Shown piece by piece: positions 1 to 9,145 of a stretch of 64,000 nucleotides of DNA (its first letter is position 1; each line of letters begins with the position of its first letter). The notes under the pieces were generated by a model. It was not told where the DNA came from. It searched no databases and worked only from the letters and a program-made list of their open reading frames with translations. This stretch comes from Halomarina pelagica. Lineage in GTDB: Archaea; Halobacteriota; Halobacteria; Halobacteriales; Haloarculaceae. The stretch covers positions 2,666,001 through 2,730,000 of the forward strand of contig NZ_CP100454.1 in NCBI RefSeq assembly GCF_024228315.1, read 5' to 3'. Both the position numbers and the translations under genes were made by a program.

Positions 1-1466
1 CGCTCGCCGATCGCGTCGACAGCGCGGACTCCGACTACGTCGTCACCATCGACGGCTACTACCGCCGCGGGGAGTTCCTCAACCACGTCGAGAAGGCGGA
101 CAAGGCGATGGAGGAGGTCGACGGCGACCCCGAGGTGCTCGTCTGGACGCGCCACGACGAACCCCACGAGAGCGTCGACGTGAGCGAGGACTACACGCTC
201 GTCTCCGACCTGCTCTCCGAGCACCGCCGCGAGACGGTCGAACCCGTCTCGCGGGACGCCGAGGACCCCCTGTTCCTGATGTACACGTCGGGGACGACCG
301 GCGAGCCGAAGGGCTGTCAGCACCGCACCGGCGGCTACCTCGCGTACGTGACGGGCACGTCGAAGTACGTCCTCGACATCGAGCCCGAGGACACCTACTG
401 GTGCGCGGCCGACATCGGGTGGATCACCGGCCACTCCTACATCGTCTACGGCCCGCTCGCGCTCGGCACGACGAGCGTCATGTACGAGGGCGCGCCGGAC
501 TACCCGCACAAGAGCCGCATCTGGGAGATCGCGGAGAAGTACGACGTGGACGTCTTCCACACCTCCCCCACGGCCGTCCGGCAGTTCATGAAGTGGGGTC
601 CCGAGTACCTGGAGGGCTACGACTTCGACTTCCGCCACATGACGACGGTCGGCGAGCCGATCCAGCCCGAGGCGTGGCTGTGGTACTACAAGCACATCGG
701 GGACGAGGAGGCCGTCATCGTCGACACGTGGTGGCAGACCGAGACGGGCGGCCACCTCATCACGAACCTGCCCGCGCTGGAGGACATGAAACCCGGCAGC
801 GCCGGACTGCCCTGTCCCGGCATCGAACCGGCGCTGCTCGACGACGAGGGCGAGGAGATCGAACCCGCCTCCGGGCAGGCCGGCAACCTCATCATCAAGC
901 GCCCGTGGCCGGGGATGCTCCAGACCGTCTACGGCAACGACGAGCGGTTCATCAGCGAGTACTGGGAGGACTTCTCCGACACGGAGAGCGACGACTGGCG
1001 CGACTGGAACTACAAGGCGGGCGACGGGGCGGTCCACGAGCGCGACGGCTACTTCCGCATCCTCGGTCGCCTCGACGACGTGATGAACGTCGCCGGCCAC
1101 CGGCTCGGCACGATGGAACTCGAGAGCGCGGTGGCGGAGGTCGAGGACGTCGCCGAGGCCGCCGTCGTCTCGCGCGAGCACGCGGAGAAGGGCGAGGTGC
1201 CCGACGTGTACGTCATCCTCCGCGAGGGGGTCGAGGAGACCGAGGAGGTCAGAGATCGCATCGTGCGCGCCGTCGAGGACGAGATCGGCAAGTTCGCCCG
1301 CCCGTCGAACATCGTCTTCGTCGACGACCTGCCGAAGACGCGCTCGGGGAAGATCATGCGCCGCCTCCTCGAGAACATCTCCAACGACGAGGACCTGGGC
1401 GACACGACCACCCTCCGGGACCCGAGCGTCCCCGAGGAGATCCGCCAGCAGATCCGGGGCGACTGA
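1..1466 (+). CDS. acs: acetyl-CoA synthetase, C-terminal part (5' end outside window)
   Basis: AMP-forming acetate:CoA ligase, making acetyl-CoA from acetate, ATP and CoA in the cytoplasm. The frame is open from base 3, so the N-terminus lies before the window. Seen here: the adenylate-forming P-loop YTSGTTGEPKG, the downstream DTWWQTETGG motif, the hinge region GRLDDVMNVAGHRLGTMELE, and the C-terminal lysine motif LPKTRSGKIMRR, whose lysine is used for adenylation and can be acetylated in the family. Synthetase rather than acyl-CoA ligase is supported by the WWQTETGGH and GHR(L/I)GT motifs. A Na+/acetate-type symporter follows 280 bp downstream, which fits acetate use. Confidence 0.93.
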   Translation, partial: LADRVDSADSDYVVTIDGYYRRGEFLNHVEKADKAMEEVDGDPEVLVWTRHDEPHESVDVSEDYTLVSDLLSEHRRETVEPVSRDAEDPLFLMYTSGTTGEPKGCQHRTGGYLAYVTGTSKYVLDIEPEDTYWCAADIGWITGHSYIVYGPLALGTTSVMYEGAPDYPHKSRIWEIAEKYDVDVFHTSPTAVRQFMKWGPEYLEGYDFDFRHMTTVGEPIQPEAWLWYYKHIGDEEAVIVDTWWQTETGGHLITNLPALEDMKPGSAGLPCPGIEPALLDDEGEEIEPASGQAGNLIIKRPWPGMLQTVYGNDERFISEYWEDFSDTESDDWRDWNYKAGDGAVHERDGYFRILGRLDDVMNVAGHRLGTMELESAVAEVEDVAEAAVVSREHAEKGEVPDVYVILREGVEETEEVRDRIVRAVEDEIGKFARPSNIVFVDDLPKTRSGKIMRRLLENISNDEDLGDTTTLRDPSVPEEIRQQIRGD

Positions 1467-1580
1467 GCGGCCGGCCCGCGACCCACGGCGCACGCGGGGC
1501 GCTCCCCCGCCGACCGACCGGATAGTCGTCCTCGTCGGCACATACTCGACGGATTTTCAATCACGTTGACTCCTTTTGCG

Positions 1581-1592
1581 AAAATATAAATA
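1581..1592 (+). promoter_or_regulatory. TATA-box promoter of the symporter genes
   Basis: AAAATATAAATA lies in an AT-rich island in the otherwise GC-rich gap between acs and the symporter. It is a near-consensus archaeal TATA element. Transcription from it would start near 1615, leaving a leader of about 130 nt before the small-subunit ATG at 1747, which is unusually long for a haloarchaeon. I see no clear riboswitch fold in that leader. Confidence 0.6.
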
Positions 1593-1746
1593 GAAGATCG
1601 TTACACAGTGGTGACGTGGTGGGTGTGAACGGTACACGTGACGGGTCGGCGGGCGGGGGAGCGCAGCGTCGAGGAGGTCCGATCGGACGGCGTTCACCGA
1701 CGGTCGGCCATCGACACGCGATCGACCACCACGGAGACTGATACTC

Positions 1747-2055
1747 ATGAGTGAAGCCACGCCAGAGAGTGAGGCCGTGACGGAATCACGGGTGGAATCG
1801 CGAACGCAACCCGATTTGAACGAGTACTGGCGGCGGAACGTCAGGCTCATCGCCGGACTGTTCGCCGTCTGGTTCGTCGTCTCGTTCCTGATGGCGATCC
1901 TCCTCGCCGAACCGCTCAGCGACGTGTATCTCGGCAACCTGCCGATACCCTTCTGGTTCGCCCAGCAGGGTTCGATCATCGTCTTCGTCGTCCTCATCTT
2001 CGTCTACGCGCGACGGATGAACAAGCTCGACCGGGAGTTCGGGGTGGAAGACTGA
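1747..2055 (+). CDS. DUF4212 small subunit of sodium/solute symporter
   Basis: A 102-residue protein with two predicted membrane helices (about residues 34-54 and 74-92) after an acidic, hydrophilic N-terminus. The motif around EYWRRNVRLI and the helix content match DUF4212, the short partner encoded directly before SSS-family transporters, probably needed for their function. The stop codon is followed at once by the ATG of the large subunit (no gap), so the two are co-transcribed. Substrate is inferred from the acs neighbour, not seen in this protein. Confidence 0.85.
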   Translation: MSEATPESEAVTESRVESRTQPDLNEYWRRNVRLIAGLFAVWFVVSFLMAILLAEPLSDVYLGNLPIPFWFAQQGSIIVFVVLIFVYARRMNKLDREFGVED

Positions 2056-4017
2056 ATGTCGTCGCTCGTCACGCCCGTCGTCGCCCAGCTCGGACTCGGC
2101 GTGGACCAGTGGAGCCTCGCGCTCATCGTCGGGACCCTCCTCGTCTACTTCGGCGTCGCGATCTACATGCACGTCGGCGACACGGACGACTTCTACGTCG
2201 CCGGACGGTCCATCCCGGCGGTGGCGAACGGGGCGGCCGTCGCCGCGGACTGGATGTCGGCGGCGTCGTTCATCTCCATGGCGGGGCTGGTGGCCGTCCT
2301 CGGCTACGAGGGGTCGGTTTACCTGATGGGCTGGACCGGTGGGTACGTCGTGCTGGCGCTGCTCATCGCGCCGTACCTGCGGAAGTACGGCCAGTACACC
2401 ATCCCCGACTTCATCGGCGATCGGTACTACTCGAACACCGCCCGCGGGGTCGCGGCGGTCGCCACGCTGTTCGTCTCGCTCACGTACATCGCGGGGCAGA
2501 TGCGTGGGGTGGGGATCGTCCTCAGTCGCTTCCTCGGGATCAACATCGCGCTGGGCATCGTCGTCGCGCTCGCGCTCGTCGCGTTCATCGGCGTGCTCGG
2601 CGGCATGAAGGCGATCACGTGGACGCAGGCGATCCAGTACTTCGTCCTCATCGTCGCCTACCTCATCGTGACCGTCGCCATCGCCTACTCGCTGACGGGC
2701 ATGCCCGTCCCGCAGGTGGCGCTCGTCACCGAGGGGATCGCCTCCCGGCTGAGCCAGCTCCAGGCCGAGATCGGCATGGGACGGTACATCCTGCCGTACA
2801 ACGACTTCACCCTGCTTCAGGTGTTCACCATCACGCTCACGCTGATGATCGGGACCGCCGGCCTGCCGCACGTCATCATGCGCTTCTACACCGTCCCGAA
2901 GGCGTCCGACGCGCGCCGGTCCGTCGGCTGGGCGCTCCTGTTCATCGCCATCCTCTACCTGAGCGCCCCGGCGCTCGCCATCTTCGCGAAGTACAACCTG
3001 ATCAACACGCTCAACGGTATGCCCGTCGAGCAGGCGCAGTCGATCCCGTGGGTCAGGCGCTGGGCCGAGACCGGCCTGCTGTCCATCACGGACAAGAACG
3101 GCGACGGGATCGTCCAGATGGCCGGCGGCGCGGCCAACGAGGTCGTCCTCGACCCGGACATCATCGTGCTCTCGACCCCGGAGGTCGCCGGGCTGGCCCC
3201 GTTCGTCGTCGGACTGGTCGCCGCGGGCGGGCTCGCGGCCGCGCTCTCGACGGCCGACGGGCTGCTCATCGCCATGTCGAGCGCCGTCTCGCACGACCTC
3301 TACTACAAGATCTTCCGCCAGGACGCGAGCCAGCGCGAGCGCCTCATCGTCGCGCGCGTGGTCATCCTCCTCGCGGCGGTCGTTGCGGCGGTCTTCGGCA
3401 TCTACCCGCCGGGGTTCGTCGCCGAGGTGGTCGCGATCGCGTTCGGCATCGCCGCGGCGAGCCTCTTTCCGCCCATCCTCCTCGGGATCTTCGACAAGCG
3501 CATGAACAAGGAGGGGGCGGTCTCCGGCATCGTCGTCGGTCTCGGGTTCACGCTGGTCATGGTCGTGCTGATGCGCGCCCACGTCGTACTCGGACTCGAA
3601 CGGCCGTTCCTCGACACGTTCCTCGGCATCAACGCCCAGGGGATCGGGCTGGTGGGGGCGATCCTGAACTTCGCCGTGGCGTTCAGCGTCTCGCGCTTCA
3701 CGCCCGCCCCGCCAGACCGCATCGGGGAGATGGTCGAGGACATCCGCCTGCCCCGCGGCTCCGCGCACACGGTGACCGAAGGCGGCGGGACCGCGGCCGA
3801 CGGCGGCGAGGACGTCGCGACCGACGGCGGGATCGACGGACCGGTCGACGGACCGGTCGACGGACGAGCCCGACGGGTCGACCGGGAGGACGCGACGACC
3901 GACTCGACGACGGACGATCCGACGACGGGCGATCCGATGACGGACGATCCAACGACGGACGATCCGACGACGGACGACCCGACGGCGGTCGACGACGCCC
4001 GCCCGGGGGACGAGTAG
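2056..4017 (+). CDS. sodium:solute symporter family protein (acetate-permease-like)
   Basis: A 653-residue SSS-family (TC 2.A.21) transporter with about 13 membrane helices up to residue 555. The helix-1 segment DDFYVAGRSIPAVANGAAVAADWMSAASFI and the GLPHVIMRFYTVP motif resemble ActP-type cation/acetate symporters. It follows its DUF4212 partner without a gap and sits after acs, so acetate or a short monocarboxylate is the likely cargo (inference). After the last helix there is a hydrophilic tail of about 90 residues with degenerate repeats (GPVDGPVDG, then several TTDDP units, encoded by a 15-bp period at about 3900-3985). Such a tail is not part of the transporter fold. Confidence 0.88.
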   Translation: MSSLVTPVVAQLGLGVDQWSLALIVGTLLVYFGVAIYMHVGDTDDFYVAGRSIPAVANGAAVAADWMSAASFISMAGLVAVLGYEGSVYLMGWTGGYVVLALLIAPYLRKYGQYTIPDFIGDRYYSNTARGVAAVATLFVSLTYIAGQMRGVGIVLSRFLGINIALGIVVALALVAFIGVLGGMKAITWTQAIQYFVLIVAYLIVTVAIAYSLTGMPVPQVALVTEGIASRLSQLQAEIGMGRYILPYNDFTLLQVFTITLTLMIGTAGLPHVIMRFYTVPKASDARRSVGWALLFIAILYLSAPALAIFAKYNLINTLNGMPVEQAQSIPWVRRWAETGLLSITDKNGDGIVQMAGGAANEVVLDPDIIVLSTPEVAGLAPFVVGLVAAGGLAAALSTADGLLIAMSSAVSHDLYYKIFRQDASQRERLIVARVVILLAAVVAAVFGIYPPGFVAEVVAIAFGIAAASLFPPILLGIFDKRMNKEGAVSGIVVGLGFTLVMVVLMRAHVVLGLERPFLDTFLGINAQGIGLVGAILNFAVAFSVSRFTPAPPDRIGEMVEDIRLPRGSAHTVTEGGGTAADGGEDVATDGGIDGPVDGPVDGRARRVDREDATTDSTTDDPTTGDPMTDDPTTDDPTTDDPTAVDDARPGDE

Positions 4018-4021
4018 GTCG

Positions 4022-4504
4022 GTGTTCGACGCGGTCGGGGCGCGGGTGCCGCCGCGGCGGACGCTCGCGCTCCTCGTAGTCCGTCGGACCCTCGGCGTGT
4101 CGGCGTTCGTCTCGCTCTTCTACGTCGCCGCCTACTACCTCTGGGACCAGCCGTTCCCGACGCCGCTCGACCTCGCGGTCATCTTTCTGCTCGTCCTCGC
4201 GGGGACGCTCCTCGGCGTCGCGTTCAGCAGGGCCTGGCCGCTCCCGGCGGAGCGGGGACTCCCGCGGGTCATCAGGACCGTCCTGCTCGCGGTCCCGGCA
4301 CTCGGCATCGGCATCGCGCTGCAGGTGCTCCTCGCGGGTGCCGTCGCCGATCGCGCGTACTACGTCGTCTTCGGGCTGTCCGCGTGGCTCGGCTCGACCT
4401 TCATCCGCGAGGGGGAGCGAGAGCCCGGGACGGAAGCGGGGGTAGAGACGGAAGGAGATGCGGAGGCCGAGACGGAGGCGGGAACCGACCGCTCCGACGC
4501 CTGA
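4022..4504 (+). CDS. small multi-pass membrane protein, unknown function
   Basis: 160 residues, GTG start five bases after the symporter stop, so probably the last gene of that operon. Four hydrophobic segments (about residues 24-42, 50-67, 82-106, 110-127) are followed by an acidic tail rich in Glu, Thr and Gly. I do not recognise a family. Its position suggests a role linked to the transporter or acetate uptake, but nothing in the sequence proves it. Confidence 0.7.
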   Translation: MFDAVGARVPPRRTLALLVVRRTLGVSAFVSLFYVAAYYLWDQPFPTPLDLAVIFLLVLAGTLLGVAFSRAWPLPAERGLPRVIRTVLLAVPALGIGIALQVLLAGAVADRAYYVVFGLSAWLGSTFIREGEREPGTEAGVETEGDAEAETEAGTDRSDA

Positions 4505-4534
4505 GCGTGCCCGACGCTCGGGCGTTCACGACGC

Positions 4535-4810
4535 TCAGCGGTCCGCGTCGATCGGTTCGGCGTACCGCTCGGAGACGAACACGATCGCGACGATGAGGAC
4601 CCCGAGGATCGTCGCGAGCGTGATCGCGCCGTAGGCGGCGACGCCGAGCGACGTCCCCGGGAGCGGAACGACGCCGAACAGCCGCGGGTCCCACGGACCG
4701 GGGCGGACGATCGGCAGGATGTAGCCGAGTCCCCCCGCGACGGCGACCACGATGGCGTAGAGGATGAGCACGGCGGTCCGTCCCCGGAGGTGTGGCGTGT
4801 CGTCGCTCAC
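4535..4810 (-). CDS. small two/three-helix membrane protein (haloarchaeal, DUF7520-like)
   Basis: 91 residues starting MSDDTPHLRGRTAVLILYA, with hydrophobic helices at about 12-33 and 55-80. The length and pattern match small haloarchaeal membrane proteins found near terminal oxidase genes; the DUF7520 label is from memory and uncertain. It is convergent with the preceding gene and divergent from the 30-residue protein at 4870. A role in oxidase assembly or as an accessory subunit is only suggested by its place beside coxA. Confidence 0.7.
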   Translation of the reverse strand: MSDDTPHLRGRTAVLILYAIVVAVAGGLGYILPIVRPGPWDPRLFGVVPLPGTSLGVAAYGAITLATILGVLIVAIVFVSERYAEPIDADR

Positions 4811-4869
4811 ACCCGCACTACGGAATCCCGTGTGATTACCCTTTTGAACCGCCCGCTCGAACCCACCCT

Positions 4870-4962
4870 ATGGGCCAGAAGGAACTCATCCTCCTGATTC
4901 TCGTCGCCATCGCCGTGTTGATGTTCGTGAGCGGCATCGTCCTCGTCCTGAACACGGTCTAG
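4870..4962 (+). CDS. 30-residue single-helix membrane miniprotein
   Basis: The ORF encodes MGQKELILLILVAIAVLMF and continues for 11 more residues to a TAG. A short polar N-terminus with one lysine-flanked end and a single 24-residue hydrophobic helix is a believable membrane miniprotein. It starts 60 bp upstream of, and divergent from, the small membrane protein at 4535-4810, and faces the end of coxA. The frame keeps haloarchaeal third-position GC bias, which supports coding. Very small subunits exist in haloarchaeal oxidases, but assignment to this oxidase is inference. Confidence 0.55.
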   Translation: MGQKELILLILVAIAVLMFVSGIVLVLNTV

Positions 4963-5049
4963 GCGGGCGATCCGACCCCGCGCGCGGGCGGAGCGCGAAT
5001 CGAGGGAGCGTGAGAAACAGTCGAATCGGGTGGTCGGGTTCGGTCGCGC

Positions 5050-6861
5050 TCAGGCGTCCTCGGTCGGACGCCCGCCGTCGGTCACCGCCTCCGTCTCCTC
5101 GCCGCCGTCCGCGACGGTCGTCTGGAGGCGGCGGTCGTTCCACAGGAACTCGCGACCCTCCAGGCCGACCTCCTCCAGGTTCCACGGGTCGGGGCCCGCG
5201 TCGGGCCCCTCGTACCACGACTGGACGAAGTTGTAGAGGAAGACGATCCCGCCGAACAGCATCAGGAACGCGCCGAGCGTCGCGGCGACGTGCAGCAGCT
5301 GGATGAGATCGAGCGACACGAGCTTGTCGTTGAACTCGTAGGTGGCGTACCGCCGCGGCATTCCCTCGTAGCCGAGCAGCAGCATCGCCAGGAACGTGAT
5401 GTTCGTCCCGATCATCCACGTCCAGAAGTGCACCTTCGCGAGCGTCCGCTGGTACATCTTCCCGGCGTAGATCGGGAACCAGTAGTAGAGTCCCGCGAAG
5501 CCGGCGAACGCGATCGCCCCCATCACGATGTAGTGGAAGTGACCGACGACGTAGTAGGTGTCGTGGAGCACGAGGTCGACGGGGATCGACGCGAGGAACA
5601 CGCCCGTCACCCCGCCGATGATGAAGTTCTGCACGAACCCGATACAGAACAGCATCGGCGTCGTCAGTCGGATGCGCCCGTTCCACATCGTCGTGATCCA
5701 GTTGAACACCTTCACGGCGCTCGGGATGGCGATGGCCAGCGAGACGGCCATGAACGACGCGCGGATGCGCGGGTCGATGCCCGTCGAGAACATGTGGTGG
5801 GCCCAGACGCCGAAGCTGAGCACGCCAATGGCGAGCGTCGAGTAGACGACGAACTTGAAGCCGAACAGCTTCCGACCCGCGAACCGCGGGAGGACGTAGC
5901 TGACGATCCCCATCGGGGGGAGCACCAGGATGTACACCTCGGGGTGGCCGAAGAACCAGAACAGGTGCTGGTAGAGGATGGGCGAGCCGCCCTGGACCGT
6001 GAAGAACGTCGTCGCGAAGTTCCGGTCGAGCAGCAGCATGATGAGCACGCTCCCGAGCAGCGGGAAGGAGAACAGGATGAGCCCCGACTGGGTGAGGATG
6101 GTCCAGCTGAAGATGTCGAGGTTGGCCCAGTTTACGTCCTCGCCCGCCTCGGTGAAGATGGTGGCGATGAAGTTGATCGCCCCCATGGTCGCCGAGACCC
6201 CCGTGAGGTGCAACCCCAGCAGCATCAGGTCCGCGCCGGCCTCGGGCTGTTCGATCGACAGCGGCGTGTACATCGTCCAGGAGAGCTGCGAGGGATCGAC
6301 GCCGAACGGGGCGAGGAAGAACCCGGCCCAGATGAGGAGCGCCCCCGGCGGGAGCAGCCAGAAGGCGATGGCGTTGATCCGCGGGAACGCCATGTCGTCC
6401 GCCCCGATGAGGAGGGGGATCAGGTAGTTGGAGAACGCGGCGATGATCGGCGTCCCGAACAGGAACAGCATCGTGATCCCGTGGGTCGTCAGGAGGGCGT
6501 TGTAGAGGTTCTCTCCCTCCCCGACGCCCATCGCCTCCGCCAGGGGTCCGAGCACGTCGGCGGCGGGGGTGAGCAGTTCCGTGCGCATGAGGATGACGGC
6601 GAGACCGCCCCACACGAAGGCGATGACGCCGTACGCCCCGTACATCATCCCGATGTCCTTGTGATCGACCGTCGTCAGCCAGCGGATGAGGCCCGCCGGT
6701 TTCTCCTCCGTCGCGTACGCCGACTCCTCGCCGTACCCGCCGCCACCCCCGGCGAGCGGCGTGTACGACCGCCAGTCCTCGACGCGGGCGAGCATCACCG
6801 CAACGGCGGCGAGGAACACGCCCATGAGGACCGTCAGCGCAAGCTGTGCTGAGACTTCCAT
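5050..6861 (-). CDS. coxA: heme-copper cytochrome oxidase subunit I
   Basis: 603-residue catalytic subunit of a terminal oxidase in the cell membrane, reducing O2 to water and pumping protons. Visible ligands: His127 (TTHGITM) and His443 for low-spin heme, His306 in HPEVY with Tyr310 (the cross-linked His-Tyr), His355/His356 for CuB, and His441 for the high-spin heme. The K-channel lysine is kept (SAVKVFNW, about residue 384), marking an A-type enzyme. An N-terminal helix precedes the usual first helix. Subunit II is not adjacent; small membrane proteins surround the gene instead. A TATA-like TTTCTAAT lies about 25 nt upstream on the minus strand. Confidence 0.95.
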   Translation of the reverse strand: MEVSAQLALTVLMGVFLAAVAVMLARVEDWRSYTPLAGGGGGYGEESAYATEEKPAGLIRWLTTVDHKDIGMMYGAYGVIAFVWGGLAVILMRTELLTPAADVLGPLAEAMGVGEGENLYNALLTTHGITMLFLFGTPIIAAFSNYLIPLLIGADDMAFPRINAIAFWLLPPGALLIWAGFFLAPFGVDPSQLSWTMYTPLSIEQPEAGADLMLLGLHLTGVSATMGAINFIATIFTEAGEDVNWANLDIFSWTILTQSGLILFSFPLLGSVLIMLLLDRNFATTFFTVQGGSPILYQHLFWFFGHPEVYILVLPPMGIVSYVLPRFAGRKLFGFKFVVYSTLAIGVLSFGVWAHHMFSTGIDPRIRASFMAVSLAIAIPSAVKVFNWITTMWNGRIRLTTPMLFCIGFVQNFIIGGVTGVFLASIPVDLVLHDTYYVVGHFHYIVMGAIAFAGFAGLYYWFPIYAGKMYQRTLAKVHFWTWMIGTNITFLAMLLLGYEGMPRRYATYEFNDKLVSLDLIQLLHVAATLGAFLMLFGGIVFLYNFVQSWYEGPDAGPDPWNLEEVGLEGREFLWNDRRLQTTVADGGEETEAVTDGGRPTEDA

Positions 6862-7043
6862 ACGTTCCCTGCGTACTGGGGGATTAGAAAGGTTGTGTTC
6901 GCGCGTCGATCCGCCGACGGCGGGCGATCTCGCTCATCGGATCGACCAGCTCGTCGGGGCGAATCTCGCGTCCGAACCGGTCGCACGCCGGGACGCGACG
7001 AGCGGTTTCGCCCACCCGCGCGGTGCGGCCCGGCGGGATCGCT

Positions 7044-7367
7044 TCACTCGGCTGTCGTGGTCGCCTCGTCGTCGCCGGGCTCGAGGTCCCCGGACGAGCC
7101 CTCGACGGCACCCGCCACGGGCTCGCTCTCCCGCGCCTCGGTCTCTCCTTCCGCCTCGGCGATGGCCTTGCCCGCGTAGTACGTGAGGATCGCGAGCGCG
7201 AGGAACGGTGCGACGAGCAGCCCCATCTGGATGGTCGTGTCTACCGGACTGTACCCGAACGGGGCCAGGACGAGGAACACCCCGACGAAGAACACGATGA
7301 TGAACAGGGGGATGATGTTCACCGAGAGGTCGAGCAGAGTCTCCCGGTCGAAGACGTCCGATGCCAT
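7044..7367 (-). CDS. DUF6684-type small membrane protein
   Basis: 107 residues: MASDVFDRETLLDLSVNIIP, two hydrophobic helices (about 15-35 and 45-66), then an acidic Glu/Ala/Thr-rich tail. This pattern is the haloarchaeal DUF6684 family as I recall it, commonly next to cytochrome oxidase genes. It lies 182 bp upstream of coxA on the same strand with its own TATA-like element (rev-comp CTATTTAC at 7389-7396, about 25 nt before the ATG), so it may be transcribed separately. Function is unknown; an oxidase-related role is inferred from position. Confidence 0.75.
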   Translation of the reverse strand: MASDVFDRETLLDLSVNIIPLFIIVFFVGVFLVLAPFGYSPVDTTIQMGLLVAPFLALAILTYYAGKAIAEAEGETEARESEPVAGAVEGSSGDLEPGDDEATTTAE

Positions 7368-7438
7368 ACCGACACATTCGCGAGCGTCGTAAATAGTGTG
7401 TTGGTTCGACGTATGCCCCGCCCCCGGTCGGTCGCCGA

Positions 7439-7870
7439 TCAGAGCGCGTCGGCGTCACGCTCGACGAGCTGGGCGGCCTGAGCCGCCGCGACCGCGATGA
7501 CGCCGGCGAAGAGGACGGAAACGCCCCGCTGGATGACGCCGTTCATGTCTGGGCCGACCAGTCCGCTCCAGACGGTGTCGAGCGCCGTCGAGACGCCCTC
7601 GAACGGGAGGAGTTGCGACGCGACGACGACGGCCCCCAGGGCGACCAGCAGCCCGCCGACGATCGAGAGGGTGCCCCACGGTCGCTCGGCGTAGCCGGAC
7701 TCCTGTACGATGCCCGCGACGCTCCCGGCGAACAGCAGGAGACCGCCCACCGACAGCGGAACGACGTTGAGGAAGACGCCGATCTCGGAGATGACGAACC
7801 CGAGGGCGACGAACAGCGGCCACGGACTCGACATCCGGTATTGATCGCTCAGTCCCGGTTGATCGTCCAT
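7439..7870 (-). CDS. DUF7541-type membrane protein near oxidase genes
   Basis: 143 residues from the ATG at 7870 (MDDQPGLSDQYRMSSPWPLF); an upstream ATG eight codons earlier is less likely because it would push the start into an AT-poor region without a TATA box at the right distance. Four hydrophobic segments span the protein (about 20-37, 40-58, 68-86, 112-133). The start with SDQYR..SPWPLFVALGF resembles haloarchaeal DUF7541 proteins, usually beside coxA and DUF6684. Function unknown. Confidence 0.7.
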   Translation of the reverse strand: MDDQPGLSDQYRMSSPWPLFVALGFVISEIGVFLNVVPLSVGGLLLFAGSVAGIVQESGYAERPWGTLSIVGGLLVALGAVVVASQLLPFEGVSTALDTVWSGLVGPDMNGVIQRGVSVLFAGVIAVAAAQAAQLVERDADAL

Positions 7871-7927
7871 ACGGTACCGACGGGGCGACGCCACAAAAGG
7901 AGGTCGAATCGCGCGAGCGACGGACGC

Positions 7928-9145
7928 TCAGGCGAACGTCCGCGAGACGTCCTCGTTCTCCGCCGCCTCCTCCTGCTGGATCTTCTCCCAGGCGGCCTCG
8001 AAGTCCGTCATGTACACCTCGGTCCGGTCGTCGCGGATGGCGAACATCCCCGCCTCGGTGCAGACGGCCTTCACGTCGGCACCGCTCGCGTCCTCGGTCG
8101 CCTCGGCGAGTTTCGCGAAGTCGACGTCGTCCGCGACGTTCATGCTGCGGGTGTGGATCTGGAAGATGCGCTCGCGACCCTCGACGCCCGGCTTCGGCAC
8201 CTCGATGAGGCGGTCGAAGCGGCCGGGGCGGAGGATGGCGCGGTCGAGCATGTCGAAGCGGTTCGTCGCCGCGATGATGGAGATCTGCCCGCGCTCGTCG
8301 AAGCCGTCCATCTCCGAGAGCAGTTGCATCATGGTGCGCTGGACCTCCGCGTCGCCCGAGGTCTTCGAGTCGGTCCGCTTCGACGCGATCGCGTCGATCT
8401 CGTCGATGAAGATCACCGCCGGCTCGTGCTGGCGGGCGAGTTCGAACAGGTCGCGCACGAGCTTCGCGCCCTCGCCGATGAACTTGTGGACGAGTTCGGA
8501 GCCGGCCATCTTGATGAACGTCGCGTCGGTCTGGTTCGCGACGGCCTTCGCGAGCATCGTCTTGCCGGTCCCCGGCGGCCCGTACAGCAGTACCCCCGCC
8601 GGCGGGTCGATGCCGACGGCGTCGAACATGTCCGGGCTGGTGAGCGGCATCTCGACGGTCTCTCTGACCTCGTCGATCTGTTCGTCGATGCCGCCGATGT
8701 CGGCGTAGGTGACCTCGGGCTTGTGTTCGACCTGCATGACGCGGGCGCGAACGTCGGTCTCGTTGTCGAGCGTCTTGACGATGGACAGCGAGTTGTTCAC
8801 CGCGACGCGGCTGTCCGGCTCGATCTGCGACCGCATCTCCTCGGTGACGTCGGTGAGGGCCTCCTGGTTGTTGCCGTGTTGCTTGATGATGACCCCGTTT
8901 TCGGTCACCTCCTGAACGGTGGCGACGAACAGCGGCGACTGCTTGAGCTTCTTGTTCTCGTGGGTCAGCCGCTCGAGCTTCTGCTGGAACTTGTTGTTCT
9001 CGGCGTTCGCGTCGAGGAGCTTGTCCCGTATCTCCTCGTTCTGCCGTTCGATGATCTCGAGCCGTTCGCGGAGGGCTGAAATCTTGTCCTGCTGTGACGC
9101 GTCGTCGTCGTAGGGCAGGTCGACGTCGTCAACAGTGTCGGTCAT
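7928..9145 (-). CDS. pan: proteasome-activating nucleotidase (PAN)
   Basis: 405-residue AAA+ unfoldase that caps the 20S proteasome and feeds it substrates. N-terminal coiled coil (about residues 20-70), OB domain (75-140), then the AAA module: Walker A GPPGTGKT (189-196), Walker B VIFIDEID (244-251), second region of homology [20 protein letters not shown] with arginine finger. The C-terminus is TFA, so the HbYX-type tail that opens the proteasome gate has Phe where Tyr is usual. Haloarchaea often carry two PAN paralogues; I cannot say which this is. A TATA-like CTTATGAA (minus strand, 9168-9175) lies about 25 nt before the ATG. Confidence 0.95.
   Translation of the reverse strand: MTDTVDDVDLPYDDDASQQDKISALRERLEIIERQNEEIRDKLLDANAENNKFQQKLERLTHENKKLKQSPLFVATVQEVTENGVIIKQHGNNQEALTDVTEEMRSQIEPDSRVAVNNSLSIVKTLDNETDVRARVMQVEHKPEVTYADIGGIDEQIDEVRETVEMPLTSPDMFDAVGIDPPAGVLLYGPPGTGKTMLAKAVANQTDATFIKMAGSELVHKFIGEGAKLVRDLFELARQHEPAVIFIDEIDAIASKRTDSKTSGDAEVQRTMMQLLSEMDGFDERGQISIIAATNRFDMLDRAILRPGRFDRLIEVPKPGVEGRERIFQIHTRSMNVADDVDFAKLAEATEDASGADVKAVCTEAGMFAIRDDRTEVYMTDFEAAWEKIQQEEAAENEDVSRTFA

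Noticed and set aside
1786-3768. Long antisense frame opposite the symporter
   Set aside because: GC-rich haloarchaeal genes give long open frames on other strands; its composition (Arg/Asp/Glu-only) and lack of motifs mark it as a shadow of the symporter.
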